Below are positions 1 to 5,239 of a stretch of DNA of 5,239 nt, in pieces (the stretch's first letter is position 1; each line of letters starts with the position of its first letter). This DNA is from JAPXSY01 sp034003585 (lineage in GTDB: Bacteria; Verrucomicrobiota; Kiritimatiellia; RFP12; UBA1067), in the NCBI GenBank assembly GCA_034003585.1, contig JAVEYH010000173.1, forward strand, positions 1-5,239. Reading direction: 5' to 3'. A program made the position numbers and the translations under genes. The notes below the pieces were generated by a model that saw nothing but the letters and a program-made list of their open reading frames with translations, ran no database searches and was not told the DNA's origin.

Positions 1-3000
1 CCGGGCCTCAGGCCCGCCCTGGTCGAACACCTGGAAATCCGCCGGCGCGAAGGTCTTGCCTTCGGTTTTCGCCGCCACGTATTTGCGGATGTTGTCGATC
101 TCGATCTCCGCCAGCCGCGCCCGCTTGGCCTCGAAATACAGGTAGGTCGCCTTGACCTGAGGCTCCCAGGTGTTCGCCTCGGTGTAGGAGCCGCAAAACG
201 GCACGCACAGGTCGATCCAGCACGCGACGCGCTCTTTCTCGGCCTGCGACACCTTGACCTTGTTGTGCTCCGGCTCCAAGTGCGCCATCAGCGAACTTCT
301 CGCCGCGCCGGCGAAGTACGGCGGCAACAGCGACGGCCGGCTCTGCGCGCTGATCCAGTTGACGATCGGTCCGCCATGCCCGAATGCCGTCAGGTTCAGA
401 TACGACGCCGTGAACGCGCGGTGCGCGTCCTGCGTTTTGTCGCCGTTGTTGGGGCACTGTTCGTACGTGTACGGCAGCACATCGCCCTTGAGACTGAAGG
501 GGGCTTTTTTGGCGACATCCGACCCCCGACGCTCGACGCCCGGCTGTTCGCCTGTGTGACAGCGGACGCAATGCGCGTCCCAGATCGGCTGGATCTCGCG
601 CGGGTAACTGAAGCCCCCCGGCTCGCCGAAGCCGTCCGGGCTGTTCACTGTCAGGAAGGCCTTGACCGCGTCGCGTCCCGAAAGCGACCGGTCGGTGACC
701 GGATTCTTCGCGCCGTACTGTTCGGCGGACCGACTGGCGAACGTCAGCCGGCGCACGCCTTTACGCATGGCCATGGCCGCGGTCGGCGGCGGCGACTCGT
801 TTTTGCTCTCGTGGCACCCCACGCACGCCTGCGACTCGCCCGGCTGGAGCGTGGACCAGCTCCGCATGGTCTGTACAACGCAACCTTTGTCGTCCAACAG
901 TTGGAAGTAAACCGGCGTGCGCGCGGGCACCTCGAAATACGCCGAGCCGTCTTCCTCCACGGGTACGGTGCCGAGCACATGCTTCACGTCCCAGCTCCCG
1001 TTGTTGATCGACGGCGGCGTCCTCGAGTGCGACCGCCCCGCCTCGCCGATGTTGGAATTGTAGTAGGCGTCCGCCGCGCGGTACTCGATGGCCACCACGC
1101 GCAGCGCCTTGACCGTGCCGCGCGGCACGCCCTCCATCGCCTGGCCCGTGTGCATGTCCTGCACGTAGTAGGTGCCCATGGTTTTCGTGTAGTCCACCTG
1201 TGAAGGCTTCAGCGGCGGCACCGGGCGTGAAATCACCGGCACCGCCTGGGCGCACTGGGTCGTCGGGTCATAGGCGAGCAGCTCGCGGCGGCCGTCTTCG
1301 GTCATGAAATAAACGCCGAACGGATGGGGAATTTGGGCCCGTTGGGCATACGGCGTGCCCTCGGGACAGTAGGTTACCAGATAGTGTTGCTCATCGAATG
1401 CGTACGGATATTGAAACGCCTCGCCAACGCTGCCGGAATGATCGTTCCGCTCCGCTGCGGCCTGCCTGCGGGGCGCGAGGTACTCGATGCCGGCCGCCTC
1501 CTGCGTCCCCTTGCTGCGGTCCACCGCGATCAGCTTGCCCTTCTGCATGGTGTGGTGTCCCGACGCGATCGCGATGACCTTTTGCGTTCCGGGGATGTTC
1601 CGCGCGTGGAGGATCGAGGTCGGAAACCAGGAGTTGCCGCCGTAGAACTCCGCCTGCGCCGTGCCGTCGAAATTCATGACCATCAGCGGTTGGGGAAAGA
1701 TCTGTCCCCGGTCGTTGTACTCCCAGCGCGTGTAGGTGACGCGACCGTCCTCGAGCGTCTGCGGATAGTTGGTGTGGACCTGGTCGTAACCCAGCCGCCG
1801 CATGTAACGCCCCTCGCTGTCGCAGGTGTAGAGGTTGGAGACGTACTGCCGCCAGCAGTCGGTGTTCTGGATGCAGCGCGACGAGACGAACACGATGTCG
1901 CCGTTCGGCAGCCAGCACGGCTCGATGTCTGAGACTCCCAGTCCGAAGGTGATCTGTTTCACGCTCCGCGATGCCAGATCCATCACATAGAGGTGATAGT
2001 CGTCCTCCACATCGTTACGCCGCATGGAGAACAGGACTTTGGAGGCGTCATACGACACGGCCGGATCGCGGATGATCCCCGTGGGCATCTCCAGCAGCGT
2101 CTCCATCTTGACCCCGCCGTCCTCTCCCACAGTCAGAAGGTTGAGGCTCGCGCCCATGCGATAGGCCGGATTCCGCTCGCGGTACTGCTGGTCGGTCAGG
2201 TGCTCCGTCCATGCGTAATGGACAACCCCGCTCAGGAAATAGCGCTTCACGAACACGATCTGCCGCGCCCGCTTCGCCAGCGACTCCAAGCGCCGGGCGC
2301 GCCGCCTCTCGCAGGCCGCGGCGTACAGCTTCTCCCAGCGCGGATCGTTTCCCGGCACATGGCGCAGCGCAATGCGTTCTTTCGCAAGCCCGCTGTCGGG
2401 GCACTCCGCAAGCGCCCTGGCCACGATCCCGTTTTCAACCTCACAGGAGGTCGTGCAGGTGAAGCAGTTCGTGAACGCCGGGCCGTGATCCTGATAGATC
2501 CAGTCCTTCAGCCTGCGCGACTCCGGATACGGCTCCTGCCGGTTTCGCCCGCTTTGCGCGAACTCCCTTTCCGCCATCAGAAAACGGTCTTCATCGGACA
2601 ACGACGACGCGCTTTCACCGGTTCCCGACAACATCTTGCGCGCGCCCGAGGCGTCCTTGACGGCGACCCGCAGCTCCGCGATCTGATAATTGAAGTGGAT
2701 CGGACCGGATTCATGGCTCGCGAGAACGTTCAGCTCGAGCGTTCTCCTTTTTTGAGGCGTAAACCGGATGACGTGACCCGCTCCCGCAGACACGGAGGGA
2801 ACAGCATATTTCACCCCGAACAGTTCAATCTGACTCGGCAGGTAAGCGCCTCCCCCGGTCCGCGGCAGCAACTCGATCCCGTCGACGGTAAACTCGCCGC
2901 CCAAATCAAGCGTCAACATTCCCGTCACCGGCGCATCGCCTTGCGAAGGTTTCGTGTCGCTTCGTGCGCCGCCGCGCGAATCGTCCAGCAGGCACGCGAA

Positions 3001-3171
3001 CGTCTCCGGCTTGCCGTCCAGCATCATTTCCGCGGTGTAAACGGTCGTCGTCCGTCCGTCCGCTCCGACCGCCGGAGGGTACGGCTCGTTGGAGACCGAC
3101 ACGAGGCGCAGCGCGGCCTGCGCCGACACGGCGGTTGCCAGCACACAGATTGCCAGTCGGATTCGGATCAT
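1..3171 (-). CDS. Secreted HzsA-related multidomain protein with two c-type heme motifs (3' end beyond window)
   Basis: The frame is open for 1057 codons and runs off the left edge. The ATG at 3171 follows AAGGAG (3187-3182) at 10 nt. Residues 1-19 form a signal peptide (MIRIR n-region, hydrophobic core, AQA|A cleavage), so export to the periplasm or beyond is expected. Residues ~21-170 look like a discoidin (F5/8 type C) domain, with LDGKPETF (~51-58), TLDLGG (87-92) and FNYQIAELRV (160-169). A linker holds CX2CX3C (236-243). Residues ~310-660 resemble a TolB/PD40 beta-propeller, e.g. PCWLPNGDIVFVSSR (418-432). Residues ~660-780 (DGSAYFEVPA, then TMRSW) match the middle region of the hydrazine synthase alpha family. 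CXXCH motifs occur at 783-787 (CVGCH) and 868-872 (CVRCH), the second after REIQPIWDAH, as in planctomycete-type cytochrome c domains. A secreted redox or electron-transfer role is inferred; the substrate is unknown. It follows iclR by 55 bp. Hydrazine synthesis is not supported, since no partner subunits are seen. The family call is from recognition, without a search. Confidence 0.86.
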   Translation of the reverse strand, partial: MIRIRLAICVLATAVSAQAALRLVSVSNEPYPPAVGADGRTTTVYTAEMMLDGKPETFACLLDDSRGGARSDTKPSQGDAPVTGMLTLDLGGEFTVDGIELLPRTGGGAYLPSQIELFGVKYAVPSVSAGAGHVIRFTPQKRRTLELNVLASHESGPIHFNYQIAELRVAVKDASGARKMLSGTGESASSLSDEDRFLMAEREFAQSGRNRQEPYPESRRLKDWIYQDHGPAFTNCFTCTTSCEVENGIVARALAECPDSGLAKERIALRHVPGNDPRWEKLYAAACERRRARRLESLAKRARQIVFVKRYFLSGVVHYAWTEHLTDQQYRERNPAYRMGASLNLLTVGEDGGVKMETLLEMPTGIIRDPAVSYDASKVLFSMRRNDVEDDYHLYVMDLASRSVKQITFGLGVSDIEPCWLPNGDIVFVSSRCIQNTDCWRQYVSNLYTCDSEGRYMRRLGYDQVHTNYPQTLEDGRVTYTRWEYNDRGQIFPQPLMVMNFDGTAQAEFYGGNSWFPTSILHARNIPGTQKVIAIASGHHTMQKGKLIAVDRSKGTQEAAGIEYLAPRRQAAAERNDHSGSVGEAFQYPYAFDEQHYLVTYCPEGTPYAQRAQIPHPFGVYFMTEDGRRELLAYDPTTQCAQAVPVISRPVPPLKPSQVDYTKTMGTYYVQDMHTGQAMEGVPRGTVKALRVVAIEYRAADAYYNSNIGEAGRSHSRTPPSINNGSWDVKHVLGTVPVEEDGSAYFEVPARTPVYFQLLDDKGCVVQTMRSWSTLQPGESQACVGCHESKNESPPPTAAMAMRKGVRRLTFASRSAEQYGAKNPVTDRSLSGRDAVKAFLTVNSPDGFGEPGGFSYPREIQPIWDAHCVRCHTGEQPGVERRGSDVAKKAPFSLKGDVLPYTYEQCPNNGDKTQDAHRAFTASYLNLTAFGHGGPIVNWISAQSRPSLLPPYFAGAARSSLMAHLEPEHNKVKVSQAEKERVACWIDLCVPFCGSYTEANTWEPQVKATYLYFEAKRARLAEIEIDNIRKYVAAKTEGKTFAPADFQVFDQGGPEAR

Positions 3172-3181
3172 GTCTTCTTTG

Positions 3182-3187
3182 CTCCTT
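3182..3187 (-). promoter_or_regulatory. Ribosome binding site of the HzsA-related gene
   Basis: AAGGAG reads on the minus strand 10 nt before the ATG at 3171. It fixes the start of the large protein, because that ATG also begins a good signal peptide. It lies inside the 55-bp gap after iclR, so the gene can be translated from a shared transcript without coupling. Confidence 0.75.
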
Positions 3188-3190
3188 ATT

Positions 3191-3225
3191 TCGATGCTCG
3201 ACACACAACGCTCGACGCTCGGGAT
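3191..3225. repeat. Short degenerate 7-bp tandem repeat between iclR and the HzsA-related gene
   Basis: Read on the plus strand, the tract splits into consecutive heptamers: TCGATGC, TCGACAC, ACAACGC, TCGACGC, then a decayed TCGGGAT. The first four match the consensus TCGACGC at 24 of 28 positions. The tract lies between the iclR stop codon and the downstream ribosome binding site, so it is non-coding. I recall similar heptamer-periodic intergenic tracts in Verrucomicrobiota and Lentisphaerota genomes, but have not verified this. The function is unknown. With so few units, chance periodicity cannot be excluded. Confidence 0.5.
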
Positions 3226-3226
3226 T

Positions 3227-4036
3227 TCAGAAACTCTTAATTCCCAACTCCTCCTTGCCATGCGCCTTCCATCCCAGCGCTGTGGATATCCGTTCGGCCG
3301 TCTCCAGGACCGGCGCCCCCAGCTCTTTCACGATGTCTTTCTGCCGGTAGTGCACCGTCAGCACGGTCGTGCCGATGGCGGCGATGACGCGCCCGGTGTA
3401 ATCGAAGACCGGCACGGCGTAACACAGCCCACCCTCCATGTACTCCTCTTCGTCCAAGGCGAAGCCCTGCTTGCGGACCCGTGCCATGTCCGCGAGGAAA
3501 CTTTTGCGGTCGGTGTGTGTGGCGGCGGTCAATTTTTTCAGGCCGCGCGCGATGCACCGCTCGCGCTGTTCCGGCTCCCCGTAGGCCAAAAGCACTTTGC
3601 CGGTCGATGCGGCATGAGGCCAATAGTGTTCGCCGATGCGGCCACCGATATGGATGTTGCGGGTCCCCTCATGGTGAATCACATACATCACCATGTCGTC
3701 GTGCAGCACGCCCAGATAGACGCACTCGCCCAGGCGCTTCCACAGCTCGCGCAGCGGTTCCTGCGCGGCCGTGACGATGTCCATCCGGGCGACCGGTTTG
3801 GAGGCATAATGAAACGGCACCAGCGAGGCCGCGTATTTCGGGCCTTCTCCGGTCTCCGTCACCCAGCCCTTAGCCACCAGCGTCTTCAGGCAGCGGAAGA
3901 CCATGTGCTTGTTGGCCCCCGTCCGTTCCGCCAGTTCCGCCACGCCCAGACCGTCGGCCGACTCGCACAGCGCCGTCAGAATGTCGATCCCCGCCCTCAG
4001 GCCGGGGACATCGTAAACCGTTTCCCGCTTTATCAT
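3227..4036 (-). CDS. IclR-family transcriptional regulator
   Basis: This is a complete 269-residue protein, within the usual 240-280 for the family. Residues ~8-70 form the winged helix-turn-helix: VPGLRAGIDIL opens the domain, and GVAELAERTGANKHMVFRCLKTLVAKGWV (given as positions 31-59) holds the two HTH helices and the wing lead-in. Residues ~80-255 are the IclR effector-binding domain, with HAASTGKVLLAY (141-152) and the family signature at 192-222, including EEEYMEGGLCYAVPV. IclR proteins bind a small metabolite, often a sugar acid or aromatic acid, and typically repress or activate adjacent catabolic genes and themselves. The ligand cannot be predicted here. The start is the furthest upstream possible: a TAA lies in frame four codons before it, with no other start codon between. 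No Shine-Dalgarno precedes the ATG, whose first base is part of a 15-bp palindrome. The HzsA-related gene follows after 55 bp and is the likeliest target besides iclR itself. Confidence 0.95.
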   Translation of the reverse strand: MIKRETVYDVPGLRAGIDILTALCESADGLGVAELAERTGANKHMVFRCLKTLVAKGWVTETGEGPKYAASLVPFHYASKPVARMDIVTAAQEPLRELWKRLGECVYLGVLHDDMVMYVIHHEGTRNIHIGGRIGEHYWPHAASTGKVLLAYGEPEQRERCIARGLKKLTAATHTDRKSFLADMARVRKQGFALDEEEYMEGGLCYAVPVFDYTGRVIAAIGTTVLTVHYRQKDIVKELGAPVLETAERISTALGWKAHGKEELGIKSF

Positions 4037-4050
4037 GTAACGACGTTACA
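4036..4050. promoter_or_regulatory. Candidate IclR operator: perfect 7-1-7 palindrome on the iclR start codon
   Basis: TGTAACGACGTTACA has two perfect 7-bp arms around one central base. The established IclR box, TGGAAATNATTTCCA, has the same length and 7-1-7 geometry and also starts with TG and ends with CA. The site overlaps the first base of the iclR ATG and a candidate -10 element, so a bound regulator would block transcription initiation. I saw no second copy in the other intergenic gaps of the window. Autoregulation is inferred from position and symmetry. Confidence 0.65.
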
Positions 4051-4201
4051 CTAATAAGACGATAGCCGTCAAGCGGGGAATCGGTTTGCGCGGCATTTCT
4101 CCTTTTGACCGTTCTGTTCGCACCCAAGCGTGAACTCTTTCGCAGGGCGCGCCCGGAGGCAGCGCACCCTCCCTGAAAGACGCGTCGCGCGGCCGTGTCA
4201 G
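4037..4201. other. Intergenic region between the SGNH hydrolase gene and iclR
   Basis: This 165-bp gap follows the SGNH hydrolase stop. Its iclR-proximal end holds the candidate promoter and operator. Further upstream, AAAAGGAG (4106-4099) sits just before an ATG (4096) that opens a 16-codon frame ending at TAA 4046. The frame is in phase with iclR and stops 9 nt before the iclR ATG. A weak GC hairpin, GGAGG (4155-4159) with CCTCC (4168-4172) and an 8-nt loop, has no T-run on either side. A 10-bp palindrome, GGGCGCGCCC, is at 4145-4154. No convincing terminator or RNA gene is visible, so read-through from the upstream operon cannot be excluded. Confidence 0.5.
4045..4072 (-). promoter_or_regulatory. 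Candidate sigma-70-type promoter of iclR
   Basis: A -35 element TTGACG (4072-4067, five of six consensus bases) is followed after 16 nt by TGTAAC (4050-4045, four of six) as the -10. Initiation about 7 nt downstream would fall at or within a base or two of the iclR ATG, giving a leaderless mRNA. That agrees with the absence of a Shine-Dalgarno sequence. TATTAG (4056-4051) is an alternative -10 but lacks a well-placed -35; it would also give a leader of only a few bases. Confidence 0.4.
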
Positions 4202-4954
4202 TCAGGGTGTGCGGTCGCGGAGCGGTTGCTCCCCAAGAAGAGTCACCCCCAAAACATCGAGAACAGCGGGCGTAACCATATTGCGGCACCCTTCTTCCGT
4301 AGGATGAACGGTGTCGGGAACATAGGCCTGATATTTCGTTTTGTCATGCCGCGCCAACGCCAGCCATGCGGGATAAAGATCGACCAGCAGACATCCGCGC
4401 GCTTTAGCCACGTCGCGGTACATCGCGTAATACGAGGCGATCTCTTTCCGGTAAGAGAAATGGCCTTCGGGATATCGGTCCCCCGGCGTCGCGGTCATCA
4501 GAATGATTTCGCATGTCGGCTTCTGCGCAAGAACGCGGTCGATCAGGGCCTCCAGATTGGATTGCGACTTCGCAACGGGACACGAAAACCGCGCCACACT
4601 GTCGTTGATGCCGAACTCGATGAATACGGCATCGGGCCGTTTCTGCAGCACCAGCCGCTCCAGGTTTCCGACGCCCCACTGCGACCACTGCCCCGATCCG
4701 CCGCTGTTGATCACCGTTGCCTGTCCTGGCCACCGGGCAGTGAGCGCGGCATCCAATTGGGAGACCCACGCGCCGTTGGCCGTCAGGCTTGTCCCATACG
4801 CGACAACGGTCTGTTTTTTACCTGCCTCAAGATTCGCGACCAGTTTGCTTTGGGCAAACCCATCCCCCTGCAGAGCCAGTACGGCAACCAGCGCGGCCAC
4901 GCAGGAACATCCGGTTGTCTTCCTCTCCTTCTTCCTGAAACGTCTCTCCTTCAT
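4202..4954 (-). CDS. Secreted SGNH/GDSL-type hydrolase (probable carbohydrate or lipid esterase)
   Basis: The 250-residue frame carries the SGNH catalytic blocks in order. Numbered from the longer start at 4969, block I is AYGTSLT with nucleophile Ser61 (GTSL replaces the classical GDSL), block II is the INSGGSG stretch (87-93), block III is EFGIND with Asn122, and block V is DTVH with Asp219 and His222. Such enzymes hydrolyse esters, often acetyl groups on polysaccharides; the substrate here is unknown. A basic n-region (KERRFRKKERK), a hydrophobic stretch (VAALVAVLAL) and GFAQS form a signal peptide, so the enzyme is probably exported. I chose the ATG at 4954 because GGGGGTG lies 6 nt before it. 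The ATG at 4969, five codons upstream, is in frame and possible but has no comparable ribosome binding site. The gene starts about 50 bp after the FAD oxidoreductase stop, suggesting one operon. The GTSLT block is typical of some PVC-group hydrolases rather than a defect. Confidence 0.92.
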   Translation of the reverse strand: MKERRFRKKERKTTGCSCVAALVAVLALQGDGFAQSKLVANLEAGKKQTVVAYGTSLTANGAWVSQLDAALTARWPGQATVINSGGSGQWSQWGVGNLERLVLQKRPDAVFIEFGINDSVARFSCPVAKSQSNLEALIDRVLAQKPTCEIILMTATPGDRYPEGHFSYRKEIASYYAMYRDVAKARGCLLVDLYPAWLALARHDKTKYQAYVPDTVHPTEEGCRNMVTPAVLDVLGVTLLGEQPLRDRTP

Positions 4955-5003
4955 GTGCCACACCCCCATAGCCCGCGTCTCGTTGTTTTCGGCGGCGGCG
5001 GCG

Positions 5004-5239
5004 CTATTTCAACCGCTGCCCGTCGGCCAGCAGGCGCGCCTGAAGCTGGGCGGCGTCCACGTCTTGCACCGCGACCCCGTCACGAATCGCCAGCGCCGCG
5101 GCCGTGGCGGCCGACTGCCCCAAGACCATGAAGACCGGCTCCATGCGGATCGACCCGAAGGCGATGTGGGACGCGGAGACGCAAACCGGCACGAGCAGGT
5201 TGGCGCACTCCTTGCGTTTGGGCACGATCGCGAAGTACC
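5004..5239 (-). CDS. FAD-dependent oxidoreductase, C-terminal part (5' end beyond window)
   Basis: The frame is open from the right edge to TAG at 5006-5004, giving about 78 residues of C-terminus. The first readable residues are YFAIVPKRKECANLLVP, followed by SASHIAFGSIRMEPVFMVLG, QSAATAAALAI and a QLQARLLADGQ tail. This is the characteristic C-terminal block of FAD_oxidored (PF12831) proteins, where the GSIRMEP and LGQSAATAA segments help close the FAD site. The N-terminal GxGxxG dinucleotide fold must lie outside the window. A GTG at 5225 could be mistaken for a start, but the conserved sequence continues upstream of it, so this is a partial gene and not a small one. Members are common in PVC bacteria and are often found near polysaccharide-degradation genes; the substrate is unknown. 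It is probably cotranscribed with the SGNH hydrolase downstream. Confidence 0.9.
   Translation of the reverse strand, partial: YFAIVPKRKECANLLVPVCVSASHIAFGSIRMEPVFMVLGQSAATAAALAIRDGVAVQDVDAAQLQARLLADGQRLK

Noticed and set aside
526..540. Second copy of the heptamer-like word (CGACGCTCGACGCC)
   Set aside because: It lies within the coding frame of the large protein, encodes ordinary residues and is too short to show periodicity, so it is most likely chance.
1..3171. True hydrazine synthase and an anammox host
   Set aside because: Only one HZS-alpha-like subunit is present, with an extra discoidin-like domain and no beta or gamma subunit gene in view. Neighbours suggest carbohydrate catabolism, and related proteins occur in non-anammox PVC bacteria.
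1993..3240. A 415-codon plus-strand open frame, and another of 312 codons at 265-1203
   Set aside because: Both lie opposite the long minus-strand coding frame, are rich in Arg, Ala and Pro, and show no domain. They are shadows of a GC-rich gene. The minus-strand product has clear domains, a signal peptide and a ribosome binding site.
4155..4172. Rho-independent terminator after the SGNH gene
   Set aside because: The stem is only 5 bp with an 8-nt loop and no T-run follows on either strand.
4990..5003. GGC triplet run between the FAD oxidoreductase and SGNH genes
   Set aside because: It is only about four short GC-rich units, which is unremarkable at this base composition, and it forms no hairpin with a T-run.
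4130..5131. A 333-codon plus-strand open frame
   Set aside because: It is antisense to the SGNH hydrolase and the FAD oxidoreductase, both with well-conserved motifs. Its product is low-complexity with a Pro/Ala/Arg-rich end.
5004..5225. A stand-alone 73-codon gene starting at GTG 5225
   Set aside because: The conserved FAD_oxidored sequence continues in frame to the window edge (YFAI before the Val), so this is the tail of a larger gene.

Overview
The window is GC-rich bacterial DNA. All four supported genes lie on the minus strand, so transcription runs from right to left. The mix of genes suggests the PVC superphylum, such as Kiritimatiellota, Lentisphaerota, Verrucomicrobiota or Planctomycetota. 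It includes a secreted multidomain protein with c-type heme motifs that resembles the hydrazine synthase alpha subunit, an FAD-dependent oxidoreductase of the FAD_oxidored (PF12831) type and a secreted SGNH hydrolase. A short degenerate 7-bp repeat between genes fits the same picture. This placement is inferred from gene content, not from a marker gene.

Layout in the direction of transcription: (1) 5239-5004, the last ~78 residues of an FAD-dependent oxidoreductase that enters from beyond the right edge. (2) 4954-4202, a secreted SGNH/GDSL-type esterase that starts about 50 bp after the oxidoreductase stop, so the two probably share an operon. (3) 4201-4037, a 165-bp gap with no convincing terminator but with a regulatory region for the next gene. 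(4) 4036-3227, a full-length IclR-family transcription factor. (5) 3226-3172, a 55-bp gap holding a 7-bp periodic tract and a clear ribosome binding site. (6) 3171 to beyond base 1, a very large open frame of at least 1057 codons that fills the left 60% of the window. I checked this frame triplet by triplet and found no stop. It encodes a secreted HzsA-related protein with a signal peptide, a discoidin-like domain, a beta-propeller, an HZS-alpha-like middle region and two CXXCH heme-attachment motifs. Its C-terminus lies outside the window.

The most interesting part is the regulator and cytochrome pair. The iclR start codon is embedded in a perfect 7-1-7 palindrome, TGTAACG-A-CGTTACA, with the same geometry as the classical IclR box TGGAAATNATTTCCA. 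A candidate promoter places the transcript start at or next to the ATG, and no Shine-Dalgarno sequence precedes it. This suggests a leaderless, autorepressed regulator whose transcript may continue into the cytochrome gene. The substrate of the cytochrome-like protein cannot be read from the sequence. Nothing here supports actual hydrazine synthesis or anammox metabolism: no beta or gamma subunit gene is visible, and related proteins occur in non-anammox bacteria.
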